Below, in pieces: positions 48,262 through 58,197 of a stretch of 64,000 nt of DNA. The notes beneath the pieces were generated by a model that was not told where the DNA came from, searched no databases, and worked only from the letters and a program-made list of their open reading frames with translations. The translations under genes and the position numbers were made by a program. Location of the stretch: positions 130,038 through 194,037 of the forward strand of contig JAUJMO010000001.1 of assembly GCA_030446805.1 (NCBI GenBank), written 5' to 3'. Position 1 is the first letter of the stretch, and every line of letters starts with the position of its first letter. The DNA is from Caulobacteraceae bacterium. Lineage in GTDB: Bacteria > Pseudomonadota > Alphaproteobacteria > Caulobacterales > Caulobacteraceae.

Positions 48262-49637
48262 TCCCCCAACCTTTGTCGCGCGGCGCCCTGGCCGTGGCCT
48301 TGATGTTGTCCGTCGCAGGCTGTTCCACGCTGGGCCGGCTCAATCCGCTCGGGCGCGACAAGGGTCCCGGCGCACGGGCCTCGGAAGGCGAGCGGGTGTC
48401 CGTCATCGCCTTCGACCAGACGGTCACCCCGGCGGAGGCGCTCAAGGGCGTGGCGTTCGAGATCCCACCGCCGGTGCTCAACCCGGCCTGGCCCCAGCCG
48501 GGCGGGACGCCCGAGCAGCCGCTGGCGCACGTCCAGGCCGCGCCGGAGCTGGCGATCGCTTGGCGCCGCCGCATCGGCGAGGGCACATCGCGGGGCAATC
48601 AGGTCACGGCGACGCCGATCGTCGCGGACGGACGCGTCTACGCCATGGACGGCCAGGCCACCGTGAGCGCGCACGACGCCACGAGCGGCGCGCCGGTGTG
48701 GCGCGTGGACCTGACGCCCCGGGAACGACGGGATCAAGAGGCTTATGGCGGGGGCTTGGCCTTTGCGGACGGCCGCGTCTACGTCAGCTCCGGATTCCGC
48801 TTCGTGGCGGCGCTGGACGCGGCCACGGGCGCCACCGTCTGGCGCACCCCCGTGGAGGCGCCCATGCGCGGAGCCCCGACCGTGGCGGCCGGCCGCGTCT
48901 TCGCCGTCAGCGCCGACAACGAAGTGTTCGCCTTTGACGCGCGCACGGGCGCGGAATCCTGGAGCTATCAGGCCCTGATCGAGCCGGCGCGCTTCGCCAT
49001 CGCCTCCAGCCCTGCGGTGGCCGGGGATACGGTGGTGGCGCCGTTCGCTTCCGGCGAACTGGTGGCTCTGAGGGCGCAGAACGGCAACGAGTTGTGGACG
49101 GACGTGCTGTCGCGGGCCAGCCGCACCAACGCCCTGTCGGAGCTTCGCGACATCGCGGGGCGGCCTGTGATCTACCAGGGCGACGTGTTCGCCACGAGCA
49201 ACTCCGGCGTCTTCTCGTCGACCGACCTGCGAACGGGAGCCCGTCGATGGAGCCTGCCGGTGTCGGCCTTGACCACCCCATGGCCCGCCGGCGACGTGGT
49301 TTATGTGATGTCCAAGGCCGGCGAGCTGATCTGCGTGGCGCGCGACTCCGGCCAAGTCTACTGGTTGACGGACCTGAACGCGGGGCGCGTCCGCAAGGAG
49401 GGCGGCTTTCTCGGCTTCTTCGACCGGGAGGTCAGGCCCACCTGGTCGAGCCCGCTGCTGGCCTCCAACCGGCTGATCACCGTCTCCACCGACGGCGTCG
49501 CGGTGGCGGCCGATGCTCGAACCGGAGCGGTCCAGAAGACCGTGCCATTGGGTTCGCCGGCCTTCATCGCCCCGGTCGCCGCCGGCGGGACCATCTATGT
49601 CGTCACGGAGGAAGCGGAGTTGATCGCGCTTCGCTAG
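48258..49637 (+). CDS. bamB: Outer-membrane assembly lipoprotein BamB (PQQ-like beta-propeller)
   Basis: A 459-residue lipoprotein of the BAM complex that helps fold outer-membrane beta-barrels. The signal is [18 protein letters not shown] with lipobox VAGC (Cys at residue 22). After a linker (about 25-100) come beta-propeller repeats of the PQQ type, for example [38 protein letters not shown] and [14 protein letters not shown]. The start overlaps the stop of the YfgM-like gene (ATGA). The order YfgM-BamB-Der is conserved in proteobacteria, which strongly supports the call. Confidence 0.92.
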   Translation: MIPQPLSRGALAVALMLSVAGCSTLGRLNPLGRDKGPGARASEGERVSVIAFDQTVTPAEALKGVAFEIPPPVLNPAWPQPGGTPEQPLAHVQAAPELAIAWRRRIGEGTSRGNQVTATPIVADGRVYAMDGQATVSAHDATSGAPVWRVDLTPRERRDQEAYGGGLAFADGRVYVSSGFRFVAALDAATGATVWRTPVEAPMRGAPTVAAGRVFAVSADNEVFAFDARTGAESWSYQALIEPARFAIASSPAVAGDTVVAPFASGELVALRAQNGNELWTDVLSRASRTNALSELRDIAGRPVIYQGDVFATSNSGVFSSTDLRTGARRWSLPVSALTTPWPAGDVVYVMSKAGELICVARDSGQVYWLTDLNAGRVRKEGGFLGFFDREVRPTWSSPLLASNRLITVSTDGVAVAADARTGAVQKTVPLGSPAFIAPVAAGGTIYVVTEEAELIALR

Positions 49638-49647
49638 GATCGGGCGC

Positions 49648-51144
49648 ATGACCCTGAAAGTGGCGATCGTGGGCCGCCCCAATGTGGGCAAGTCCACTCT
49701 GTTCAACCGGCTCGCGGGCAAAAAGCTCGCGATCGTCGACGACCGTCCGGGCGTGACCCGCGACCGGCGCTACGCCCTTGGCAGCATCGGCGACATCGAG
49801 CTGGAGCTGATCGACACCGCAGGCTTCGAGGACGTCGAGGACGAGAGTCTCGAGGCGCGCATGCGCGCGGGGACCGAGCGGGCCGTGGACGAGGCGGACG
49901 TGGTCCTCTTCGTGTTCGACACGCGCGAGGGCGTGACCCCGCTGGACCGCATCTTCGCCGAACAGGTCCGCCGGCGCGACAAGCCGGTGATCCTGCTGGC
50001 CAACAAGGCCGAGGGCAAGACGGCCGAAGCCTTGTCGGCCGAAGCCTATGCGCTGGGCCTGGGCGAGCCGATCCTGATCTCGGGCGAGCACGGGGTGGGC
50101 CTGAGCGACCTGTACGAGGCCCTGGTTCCGTTCGAGCACCTCGGGACCGACGAGGAGGACGATCCCGACAAGCCGGTCCTGATCGCCATCGTAGGGCGGC
50201 CCAACGCGGGCAAGTCCACCCTGGTCAACCGGCTGATCGGCGAGGAGCGCATGCTGACCGGCCCGGAGGCGGGGATCACCCGGGACTCCATTCCGGTGGA
50301 CTGGGAATGGGAGGGCCGCAAGGTCCGCCTGGTGGACACGGCGGGTCTGCGGCGCAAGGCGCGGGTGCAGGAGAAGCTGGAGAAGCTGTCCACCTCCGAC
50401 ACCATTCGAGCGGTGACCTTCGCCGAGGTGGTGATCCTGGTCATGGATGCCGAGAACGCCTTCGAGACCCAGGATCTGCAGATCTCGGACCTGGTCGAGC
50501 GGGAGGGAAGGGCGCTGGTCTTCTGCCTGGCCAAGTGGGACCTGGTCGAGGAGCCTCAGGCGCGACTGGCCGAGCTGCGTGAGCGCGCGGACCGGCTGCT
50601 GCCGCAGGTGCGCGGGACGCCGCTGGTGGCTTTGTCCGCGGAAACGGGGCGGGGCGTGGACCGGCTGATGCCGGCGGTGTTCAAGGCCCATCGGAACTGG
50701 TCGGCCAAGGTCAAGACGCGGGACCTGAACGACTGGCTGCGGCTCATGGTGCAGAGGCATCCGCCGCCCGCCGTCAACGGCCGGCGGGTCAAGCCCAAGT
50801 ACATGGCCCAGCTCAAGGCGCGGCCGCCCAGCTTCGTCCTGCTGGCCAGTCGGGCGGACGCTCTGCCCGAGAGCTGGAAGCGCTATCTGGTGCACGGGCT
50901 CAGGGAGAGCTTCGATCTGGCGGGCGTGCCGATCCGGCTCACAGTGCGGCAGGGCGCCAATCCCTATGCGGATGGAGCCGAGGCGCCCTCGCCGCGTGCG
51001 GGAGACAAGCCTGCGGCGCCCAAGCCGGCGCGCCCCCCGCGCAAGCCGGGGCCTTATAAGCCGGGGCCCAAGCCCGCCCACCCGGGCCGGGTGCGCGCCA
51101 AGCCCGTCGGATCGTCAGGACCGCGGCGGCCTTCGGGGCGGTGA
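49648..51144 (+). CDS. der: Ribosome biogenesis GTPase Der
   Basis: A 498-residue double-GTPase acting in 50S subunit assembly. The first G domain has G1 GRPNVGKST (about 9-17), G3 DTAGF, and G4 NKAE; the second has G1 GRPNAGKST (about 190), G3 [11 protein letters not shown], and G4 KWD. A C-terminal KH-like domain (about 365-450) is followed by an unusually Pro/Lys/Ala-rich basic tail of some 40 residues ([19 protein letters not shown]). Such a tail is plausible for rRNA binding and is common in alphaproteobacterial Der. It is 10 bases after bamB. Confidence 0.95.
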   Translation: MTLKVAIVGRPNVGKSTLFNRLAGKKLAIVDDRPGVTRDRRYALGSIGDIELELIDTAGFEDVEDESLEARMRAGTERAVDEADVVLFVFDTREGVTPLDRIFAEQVRRRDKPVILLANKAEGKTAEALSAEAYALGLGEPILISGEHGVGLSDLYEALVPFEHLGTDEEDDPDKPVLIAIVGRPNAGKSTLVNRLIGEERMLTGPEAGITRDSIPVDWEWEGRKVRLVDTAGLRRKARVQEKLEKLSTSDTIRAVTFAEVVILVMDAENAFETQDLQISDLVEREGRALVFCLAKWDLVEEPQARLAELRERADRLLPQVRGTPLVALSAETGRGVDRLMPAVFKAHRNWSAKVKTRDLNDWLRLMVQRHPPPAVNGRRVKPKYMAQLKARPPSFVLLASRADALPESWKRYLVHGLRESFDLAGVPIRLTVRQGANPYADGAEAPSPRAGDKPAAPKPARPPRKPGPYKPGPKPAHPGRVRAKPVGSSGPRRPSGR

Positions 51145-51246
51145 CCCGTGGCTTCGGTCGTTGAGCAAAACGGCCGATTGCGCTCTTCGCGGCTCAACGG
51201 GCGGTGCGCGTAAGATAGCAGCCTCTTCTCGGCCGTGAGCGGGGCG

Positions 51247-51990
51247 TCACGCCCTTGGGCTTGGCGGCACGACCCCTCCTGGCGGGTCGCGGTCTGCCCG
51301 CAGGAGTTCGAGGATGGCGGGGGCGTGCGCCTCGGGCAGGGGGAGCGTTTCAGGGTCCTCGCCCGGAAAGGCTTCGGCGCGCATGCGGGTGCGGGTGCGG
51401 CCTGGATTGTAGAGCGCGACGCGCACGGCCGTGTTGGCCACTTCGTCGGCATAGGTCCGGACCAGGGCTTCGAGCCCCGCCTTGGACACGGCGTAGGGCC
51501 CCCAAAAGGCGCGGGGCTCCGCCGCCACGCCGCTGGTCAGGAACACGGCCCGACCCGCGTCGGAGGCGCGCAGGAGCGGGTCCATGGAGCGGATCAGGCG
51601 CCAGTTGGCGGTGAGGTTCACGGCCAGGGTCCTGGTCCAGTCCTTGGGTTCGACATGGCCCAGCGGCGACATGGGGCCCAGCACCCCCGCGGCGGCGACC
51701 AGAGCGTCCAGCCGCCCCCAGCGGTCGTAAAGGGCCGCCCCAAGGCGGTCGAGCCCGTCGCCATCCTTCAGGTCCAAGGGCACGAGCGTGGCGCCCGCCC
51801 CCGTGGCGGCGCGCACCTCGTCGTCCAGCTCTTCGAGCGCGCCCTGGTTCGTGCCGGTCGCGATCACCTGCGCTCCTGCCCGGGCGAGGGCCGCGGCCGC
51901 GGCGCGGCCGATGCCGCGAGACGCGCCGGTGACCAGGGCCACGCGGCCGGCGAGGTCGGGGGGAACGGGCAGCACAGCCTCCTTGGTCAT
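51247..51990 (-). CDS. Short-chain dehydrogenase/reductase
   Basis: A 247-residue classical SDR oxidoreductase. The cofactor motif TGASRGIG is at about residues 21-28, NLTAN in the centre replaces the usual NNAG-type strand neighbourhood, and the catalytic YAVSK (about 166-170) is preceded by the serine of FLTSG. The arginine after the first glycine motif (SRGIGR) fits NADP preference. It stands alone between der and the TonB receptor. Its substrate is unknown. Confidence 0.87.
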   Translation of the reverse strand: MTKEAVLPVPPDLAGRVALVTGASRGIGRAAAAALARAGAQVIATGTNQGALEELDDEVRAATGAGATLVPLDLKDGDGLDRLGAALYDRWGRLDALVAAAGVLGPMSPLGHVEPKDWTRTLAVNLTANWRLIRSMDPLLRASDAGRAVFLTSGVAAEPRAFWGPYAVSKAGLEALVRTYADEVANTAVRVALYNPGRTRTRMRAEAFPGEDPETLPLPEAHAPAILELLRADRDPPGGVVPPSPRA

Positions 51991-52125
51991 CTCAGCCCCG
52001 CTGCGAACCGAGCGCGGCCGCGACGCCGGGCAGGGCGGGCTCCCGGCAAGCAGGCCCGGCCGGAGCCTCCGCCCGGTTAGGCCGCTTTCCGCGGCTGGGC
52101 AACGAAGGCCGCCGCCTGTCGGGAC

Positions 52126-54291
52126 TTAGAAGCCGACCTCCAGCCCCAGTTGCGTGATCCTCGGCTCATTGGGCAGGATTCCCCGCGTGCGATCCACGAT
52201 GAAGGTCTCGTCGAAAAGATTGCGCACGGACAGGAGCAGGCGGACGGGCGTTCCAGGGATGGGCGCCGAAGCGGCCAGGTTCCAGACCAGCGCCTCTTCC
52301 AGCAGGCCTCGTTGACCGTTGGGCGTGGGCGCCACGGTGTTCAGATCGTCGGCGAACATCTCTCCGGTGTAGACGGCTTCGACCTCGCCCCGGATTCCGC
52401 TCGGGGCCTCATAGCCCACCGCCGCGCGGGCCAGGATCTCGGGCGCGTAGGGAAGCCGGTTGCCGGTCACCGAAACCGCGGTGAAGCCGCCGATGGTGGA
52501 GGAACGCCGGCCTTCGTACTCCGCCGTTGGAATCCACGTCACCGAAGCTTCGGCGTAGAGGTCGCCCGCCGTGCGGCCCGCCTCCTGCGAGGAAAAGGAG
52601 AGCGCGCCTTCCAGACCTTGGTGCAAGGTTTCGCCGGCGCTGGTCAGGGTGGCGCCCAGGCCGCCCGCCACAGAGGTGGGTACGATCTGGTTCTCGAAAT
52701 CCATGCGGAACAGGGTGGCCTCCAGGCGCAGGCCGGGCGCCGTCCGGGCGCGGACTCCGAACTCGCTGTTGACGCTGAGCTCTTCGTCCAGCTCGACCAC
52801 GCCGCCCCCATCGGTGATCACGTCCTCCACGCGGGGCGGAGAGAAGCCGCGGTGGACGCCTGCGAAGACCGTCAGTTCCGGGCGCGGCGTCCAGGTGATC
52901 CCCGCGCCCGGGATGAGGGCCTGAAGGTCGGATTCGCCCCGGCGACCCGCAAGCTTGTTGGAGCGCTCGAAGTCTATCGTTTCATAGCGAAGCCCGCCGC
53001 TAAGCGCGAAGTCGCCCAGCCGGGCCGTGTTCTGCAGGTAGCCGGACAGCGCGCGCGCCTGGCGCACGTTCTGCTCCCGCACGCCGGCGTTGCGCCCTAC
53101 GCCGGGGCTGCGGGAGGTGGGCAGGTCGCCGTTCCACTGGAACCGCTCCTGGTTTTCGGCGTGCGCCCGCAGGCCCCCCTCCGTGTGCTGGGCGGAGTCG
53201 CCCAAGGTCCAGTCCGCCGTGAGCCGGCTCTCGACGCCGAACTGGTAGTACTGCCGTAGCCGACCTTCATTGCCGCAGGTCGTGCTCAGATTGACCATCG
53301 AGCCGCACGCCGGATCGGAAGCGTCGTTGGGTCTCTGGCTCGAGTTGGACGACTGGCGCCACCAGTCCCGCTCGAAGCTCGAGCCATAGAGAACGGTGGT
53401 GAGCTTGAGGGCGTCGCTGAACCGCACGCCATGTGAAAGGGACAGGCCGTGGCGAGCCGCTTCGAATTCGTCGTTGGGAAATGGGTTGCCGCGAGGGTTC
53501 GCACGAAACTCGGCCTCGGTGAGGCCGGTGTAGGAGACTTGGCTATCCTCCTTGTAGGAGGTGAGCTTCAAGGTCATGTCCTGCCGGTCTGACAACCGGA
53601 ACACGCCCTTGAGCAGCAGGTCGGCGTAGGCCAGATGCTGGTTGTCGCGAATACCGTCCGTCTCGCGGGCGGTGAAGCCGCCGATCAGGCCCAGGCGGCC
53701 CACCGTGTCTCCCCCCTGCAGCACCAGCTCCCGGGTGTTGCGGGAGCCTCCGCGCAGCACGAGCCGGCCCTCCCTCTCCTCGGGCGGGGTCGGAGTGATG
53801 TAGTTGATCACGCCCCCGACCGTATGCGGGCCGAAGACGATCTGGCCGGAGCCCTTCAGGACCTCGATGGCGGAGAACCGCTCAAGCGGGGGATGGTAGT
53901 AGGTCTCGTTGGAGCCATAGGGCGCAAAGGTCACGGGCACGCCGTCCTCCAGCAGCAGCACCTCGGACGAGCGGGTCGGGTTGAGACCGCGGAAGCCGAT
54001 GTTCGGACGAAGGCCCAGGCCCTCCTCTCCGCGCGGATACAGACCCGGAACCCGGCGAAGCACGTCGTTGATGCTGAGCGGCTGCGACCGGCGGTAGTCC
54101 TCCGCGTTCAAGACGGCCACCGAGCCGGCGATATTGTTCACCCGGGCAGGCGCGATGACCACAAGTTCGGAGACGGTCTGCTCCTCCACCTCGGAGGCCA
54201 GGGCCGGGGCCTCCTCGGCCTGGGCGCCCCGAGCGGTCGCACCCGCGATCAGGACAGTGGAGACGGTGGCCAGGAGGAGTCGACGGGGCAC
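52126..54291 (-). CDS. TonB-dependent receptor (FecA-like siderophore receptor)
   Basis: A 721-residue outer-membrane receptor. A signal peptide ending GAQA (about residue 25) precedes a TonB-box-like VSELVVIAP and the plug domain (about 45-165) with LSINDVLRRVPGLYPRG, GFRGLNPTRSSEVLLLEDG and TVGGVINYITP, motifs typical of FecA-type receptors. The 22-strand barrel ends in GLEVGF with a terminal phenylalanine. A Fur-like box lies just upstream. No anti-sigma interaction (secretin/STN) domain precedes the plug, so it should not signal through FecR. The iron ligand is unknown; ferric citrate is a possibility. Confidence 0.88.
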   Translation of the reverse strand: MPRRLLLATVSTVLIAGATARGAQAEEAPALASEVEEQTVSELVVIAPARVNNIAGSVAVLNAEDYRRSQPLSINDVLRRVPGLYPRGEEGLGLRPNIGFRGLNPTRSSEVLLLEDGVPVTFAPYGSNETYYHPPLERFSAIEVLKGSGQIVFGPHTVGGVINYITPTPPEEREGRLVLRGGSRNTRELVLQGGDTVGRLGLIGGFTARETDGIRDNQHLAYADLLLKGVFRLSDRQDMTLKLTSYKEDSQVSYTGLTEAEFRANPRGNPFPNDEFEAARHGLSLSHGVRFSDALKLTTVLYGSSFERDWWRQSSNSSQRPNDASDPACGSMVNLSTTCGNEGRLRQYYQFGVESRLTADWTLGDSAQHTEGGLRAHAENQERFQWNGDLPTSRSPGVGRNAGVREQNVRQARALSGYLQNTARLGDFALSGGLRYETIDFERSNKLAGRRGESDLQALIPGAGITWTPRPELTVFAGVHRGFSPPRVEDVITDGGGVVELDEELSVNSEFGVRARTAPGLRLEATLFRMDFENQIVPTSVAGGLGATLTSAGETLHQGLEGALSFSSQEAGRTAGDLYAEASVTWIPTAEYEGRRSSTIGGFTAVSVTGNRLPYAPEILARAAVGYEAPSGIRGEVEAVYTGEMFADDLNTVAPTPNGQRGLLEEALVWNLAASAPIPGTPVRLLLSVRNLFDETFIVDRTRGILPNEPRITQLGLEVGF

Positions 54292-54307
54292 TGAAACAGC
54301 TCTTTAT

Positions 54308-54329
54308 TTGCGAGTAATTCTCATCCGCA
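54308..54329 (-). promoter_or_regulatory. Fur-like operator upstream of the TonB receptor
   Basis: An imperfect palindrome TTGCGAG-TAATT-CTCATCCGCA lies 17 bases before the receptor start. The halves TGCGAGTAATT and AATTCTCATCCGCA resemble the alphaproteobacterial Fur pattern built on TGC-AATNATTCTCA. Expected effect is repression by iron-loaded Fur. No RirA-type site was recognised. The rest of the 249-base gap shows nothing else I could support. Confidence 0.5.
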
Positions 54330-54540
54330 GGCCTAGCTGGACGTGATGTTGCGAGTCAATCGCAAGCGGGCCGCCGGCGGGGATTTTCGGTCAGGCTTGG
54401 CTCGCCGCCGGGCGGAGCTGACCCGCAGCGGCCGGGAGCCGGCGCATGCCGTGCGGCCCATCTCTCCGCCGGGCCGCGGGAGCCGAGTTTCGACCCACGT
54501 GGTCCGCCCTGCAGGGACGGCAGGTCGACGGCAAGAGCGC

Positions 54541-56022
54541 CTAGGCGCTGACCAGGAAGCTCAACTGCCGCTCTGTGCTGTCTGTGCGGCCTTCGGCGTA
54601 TTCCCGGTCGAGCAGGCGGGTGGGATAGTCGCCCGTGAAGTAATGGTCGGTGAACTGGGGCTGGGCGGCGTTGCGCGGGCCGGCGCCCATGGCCCAGTAC
54701 AGCCCGTCCACCGACAGAAAGCCCAGGGAGTCCACCTCGAGCAGGGCCTTCATCTCGGCGTGGGTCTTGGTGGCGGCCAGCAGCCGGTCGCGGTCGGGCA
54801 TGTCGATGCCGTAGAAGTCGGGGTGCAGGATGGGCGGGGAGGCCGAGCGCAGATGCACCTCTCGCGCGCCCGCCTCGCGCACCATGCGCACGATCTTGAG
54901 ACTGGTGGTGCCGCGAACGATGGAGTCGTCGATCAGGACCACGCGCTTGCCTTCGAGCACGGCCCGGTTGGGGCTGTGCTTCATGCGCACGCCCAGTTCG
55001 CGCACGCCCTGGGTGGGCTGGATGAAGGTGCGGCCGACGAAGTGGCTGCGGATGATGCCGAGCTCGTAGGGCAGGGCGCTCTCGCGCGAATAGCCCAGGG
55101 CGGCGGCCACGCCCGAGTCGGGTACGGGCACGACCACGTCCGCCTCGGCGCCTTGCTCCTGCGCCAGGCGCAGGCCCATGCGTTTGCGCACGTCATAGAC
55201 CGAACGGCCGTTCATGACGCTGTCGGGGCGGGCGAAGTAGACGTATTCGAACAGGCAGGGGCGAGCGCGGACCGCGGGGAACGGCCGAAGCGATTGCACG
55301 CCCGCCTCGCTGCAGACCACGATCTCGCCGTGCTCCACGTCGCGGACGAAGGTGGCGCCGATCATGTCCAGCGCGCAGGTCTCCGAGGCCAGCACGGGCT
55401 TGCCGTTCAGCTCGCCGAGCACCAGCGGGCGGATGCCCAGGGGGTCGCGGGCGCCGATCATCTTCTTGTTGGTCAGCACCACCAGCGCGTAGCCGCCTTC
55501 GATCTGCCGCAGGGCGTCGATGAAGCGGTCGATCAACTTGCCCCGGCGCGACTGGGCGATGAGGTGCAGGATCACCTCGCTGTCGGAAGTGGACTGGAAG
55601 ATGGCGCCCTGCTGCACGAGCCGGGTGCGCAGGTGCAGAAAGTTCGTGAGGTTGCCGTTGTGGGCCAGGGCGACGCCGCCGGTCTCGAGGTCGGCGAACA
55701 TGGGCTGGACGTTGCGAATGACCGAGGCGCCCGCGGTGGCGTAGCGGGTATGGCCGATCGCGGCCCGGCCGCGCAGGCGGTCGACGAGGTCGGGAGCGCC
55801 GAACGCCTCCCCCACCTGGCCCATGTGGCGTTCGGTGTGGAAGCGCGCCCCGTCGAAGGTGGCGATGCCGCAGGCCTCCTGGCCACGGTGCTGCAGGGAA
55901 TGGAGGCCAAGGGCGGCGATGACGCTGGCGTTCTCGGCGCCCCAGACCCCGAACACGCCGCATTCAAGACGGGGCCGGTCGTCGTCGGGATCACGCTCGG
56001 ACAGGGGGGGAAGGGGGATCAC
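54541..56022 (-). CDS. purF: Amidophosphoribosyltransferase
   Basis: First committed step of purine synthesis: PRPP plus glutamine to phosphoribosylamine, in the cytosol. The 493-residue protein has the N-terminal nucleophile after a short propeptide, in LECGVFG (Cys21), the glutaminase motifs GHTRYATAG and ALAHNGNLTN, and the PRPP loop VVLIDDSIVRGTTS (about 370). The start is a GTG at 56022 with GGGAGGAGC immediately upstream; longer upstream frames are Arg/Pro-rich and non-coding in appearance. It follows cvpA, the classic cvpA-purF pairing. Confidence 0.95.
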   Translation of the reverse strand: MIPLPPLSERDPDDDRPRLECGVFGVWGAENASVIAALGLHSLQHRGQEACGIATFDGARFHTERHMGQVGEAFGAPDLVDRLRGRAAIGHTRYATAGASVIRNVQPMFADLETGGVALAHNGNLTNFLHLRTRLVQQGAIFQSTSDSEVILHLIAQSRRGKLIDRFIDALRQIEGGYALVVLTNKKMIGARDPLGIRPLVLGELNGKPVLASETCALDMIGATFVRDVEHGEIVVCSEAGVQSLRPFPAVRARPCLFEYVYFARPDSVMNGRSVYDVRKRMGLRLAQEQGAEADVVVPVPDSGVAAALGYSRESALPYELGIIRSHFVGRTFIQPTQGVRELGVRMKHSPNRAVLEGKRVVLIDDSIVRGTTSLKIVRMVREAGAREVHLRSASPPILHPDFYGIDMPDRDRLLAATKTHAEMKALLEVDSLGFLSVDGLYWAMGAGPRNAAQPQFTDHYFTGDYPTRLLDREYAEGRTDSTERQLSFLVSA

Positions 56023-56158
56023 GCGCTCCTCCCTGAACGCCCGCTCTCGCGGGCGAAAGCCGGGGTCCAGGGCCCGGCGGCGAGGCGTGGGTCTGTGAGT
56101 CGGCGCCTTGCGGTGCGATGGGCCGCGGCTTTCGCCGGGGAGAGGGGGAGAGTGGAGG

Positions 56159-56752
56159 TCATCGCGTGGGCGCGTCCTCGTTGGAGACCGGAGTGTCGGA
56201 GGGATCGCGGTCGCCCGGCGCGCGGCCGTCGACAACGGCGTCGCGCAGCGCGGGGGCGAGGCCGTCGGTTCTTTCGCTTCCCTCTCGAGCGACCACGCGG
56301 AGGCCCCCTGCCGCGGCCGTGCTGAGGGGGTAGGTGGCCGCTTGCGTCATCCAGGTGGGGAGGCGTTCGGCGGGCGTGGCGGTGTGGAAGACGAGGTGGA
56401 AGACGCCGATCAGGACCAGGGCGCGCACGGCGCCGACCGCGATGCCGGCGAAGCGATCCACGCTTCCCAGCGCCTTGGTCTGATGGATGCGTTTGGTGAG
56501 GTGGGCGCCCAGCACCCGGAGCAGGATGTAGACGGCCAGGAAGACGATGAAGACGGCTACGGCGTTGCCCGCCCATTCGGGTTTGACCGCGTCGCGCGCG
56601 ATCGGGCCCGTGAAGCGGACCGCGAAGACCGCGACCAGGGCGCCGCCGAGAAAGGCCAGCACGGTGACCAGCTCCCGCGTGGCGCCGCGGACAAAGCCGA
56701 CCAGCCCCGAGACGAGCAGCAGCAGAACCACGGCGAGATCGAACAGGGTCAC
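56159..56752 (-). CDS. cvpA: CvpA family membrane protein
   Basis: A 197-residue inner-membrane protein with four helices (about 5-25, 30-48, 63-83 and 100-122), starting MTLFDLAVVLLLLVSGLVGF. This and the following GATRELVTVLAFLGG match CvpA/colicin V production proteins. A hydrophilic Gly/Asp-rich tail ends it. In E. coli cvpA lies upstream of purF and influences envelope functions. Here it is 136 bases before purF and 42 bases after radA, in one leftward run. Confidence 0.9.
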   Translation of the reverse strand: MTLFDLAVVLLLLVSGLVGFVRGATRELVTVLAFLGGALVAVFAVRFTGPIARDAVKPEWAGNAVAVFIVFLAVYILLRVLGAHLTKRIHQTKALGSVDRFAGIAVGAVRALVLIGVFHLVFHTATPAERLPTWMTQAATYPLSTAAAGGLRVVAREGSERTDGLAPALRDAVVDGRAPGDRDPSDTPVSNEDAPTR

Positions 56753-56794
56753 GGGCGAGGACTCACGCTTGTTCTGGGGCCGGCGCCGGTCGAG

Positions 56795-58159
56795 TCACCA
56801 GCTGTTGTCCCCAATTCGCCCGACGGCCTCTCCCAGACGGTTAACGCCGGACACGGCGACCGCCGCGCCGTCGGAGGCGGGGGAGGGCGCCAGCGCCCGG
56901 TTGAAGCCCAGCTTGGCGGCTTCCTTCATGCGCGCCTCCATGCGGCCCACGGGTCGAACCTCGCCCGACAGGCTGACTTCTCCGAAGACGACGCAGTCCT
57001 GAGGCAAGGGCGTGTCCAGGGCTGAGGAGGCCAGGGCGGCGGCGGCGGCGAGGTCGGCGGCGGGTTCGGTGATGCGAAGCCCTCCGGCCACGTTCAGGTA
57101 AACGTCGCGGTCGCCGAATCCAAGGCCGCAGCGGGCTTCAAGCACGGCCAGCACCATGGCAAGGCGGCCCGAGTCCCAGCCGACCACCGCGCGGCGGGGG
57201 GTGCCATAGGCGGAAGGGGCGACCAGGGCCTGGAACTCGACCAGCACGGGGCGAGAGCCTTCGATGCCGGCGAAGACCGCGGCGCCGGCGGCGCGCTCTC
57301 CCCCTTCGCCCAGAAAGAGCGCGGAGGGATTCTTCACCTCGCGGAGGCCCGCGTCGGCCATTTCGAACACCCCGATCTCGTCGGTCGCGCCGAACCGGTT
57401 CTTGGCCCCGCGCAGGATGCGGAACGGATAGCCACGCTCGCCTTCGAAGGCGAGAACAGCGTCCACCATGTGCTCGACCACCCGGGGGCCGGCGATCTGG
57501 CCGTCCTTGGTGACGTGGCCCACCAGGATCACGGCGATGTTGCGCGACTTGGCCAGCCGGACGAGCTCGCCGGCGGCGGCGCGGACCTGGCTGACCGAGC
57601 CCGGGCCGGATTCGACGGCGTCGCTCCACATGGTCTGGACCGAGTCGATGATCACCAGGTCCACGGGTTCGCGCTTCAGGCCATCGATCACGGTTCGTAG
57701 GTTGGTCTCGGCGGCGAGCTTCACCGGGGCCTGAGCGAAGCCCATGCGGTGGGCGCGCGAGCGTATCTGCTCCACCGCCTCCTCGCCCGACACATAGGCG
57801 CAGGACACCCCCCGGAGCGCCGCGGAGGCCGCGACCTGGAGGAGCAGGGTGGACTTGCCCACGCCCGGGTCGCCGGCCAGCAGGATCGCCGAGCCCGGAA
57901 CCACGCCGCCGCCGCACACGCGGTCGAACTCGTCCACCCCCGTAGCGATTCGGGGCGGGGTGGGATTTTCGCTTTGCAGGCTTTCAAACGCCAGGCCCCG
58001 TTGTTTGGTGGCGCGCGTCGGAGCCATGGCGCCGGGCGGGCGCGCCGTGACCTCCTCGACCAGGGTGTTCCAGGCCTGGCACCCCGTGCATTGGCCGGAC
58101 CATTTCGCGTGGGCCGTCCCGCAGGACTGGCAAACATAGGTCGCGCCGTCTCTCGCCAT
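56795..58159 (-). CDS. radA: DNA repair protein RadA (Sms)
   Basis: A 454-residue RecA-like branch-migration helicase in recombination repair. The N-terminal zinc finger is YVCQSCGTAHAKWSGQCTGCQAW (four cysteines, about 8-30). Walker A is GDPGVGKST (about 96), Walker B VDLVIIDSVQTMW, and the RadA-specific motif KNRFGATDEIG is near residue 256. The C-terminal Lon-like protease domain, which is inactive in this family, has the typical VFGEVSLSGEVRPV. It is 42 bases before cvpA. Confidence 0.95.
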   Translation of the reverse strand: MARDGATYVCQSCGTAHAKWSGQCTGCQAWNTLVEEVTARPPGAMAPTRATKQRGLAFESLQSENPTPPRIATGVDEFDRVCGGGVVPGSAILLAGDPGVGKSTLLLQVAASAALRGVSCAYVSGEEAVEQIRSRAHRMGFAQAPVKLAAETNLRTVIDGLKREPVDLVIIDSVQTMWSDAVESGPGSVSQVRAAAGELVRLAKSRNIAVILVGHVTKDGQIAGPRVVEHMVDAVLAFEGERGYPFRILRGAKNRFGATDEIGVFEMADAGLREVKNPSALFLGEGGERAAGAAVFAGIEGSRPVLVEFQALVAPSAYGTPRRAVVGWDSGRLAMVLAVLEARCGLGFGDRDVYLNVAGGLRITEPAADLAAAAALASSALDTPLPQDCVVFGEVSLSGEVRPVGRMEARMKEAAKLGFNRALAPSPASDGAAVAVSGVNRLGEAVGRIGDNSW

Positions 58160-58197
58160 GGGGGCAGTCTAGTCGCTGGAACGGACGGTGAACAGGG

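Noticed and set aside
54536..54549. Perfect palindrome AGCGCCTAGGCGCT at the purF stop
   Set aside because: There is no T tract or looped stem of useful length. Such short palindromes are frequent at this GC content.
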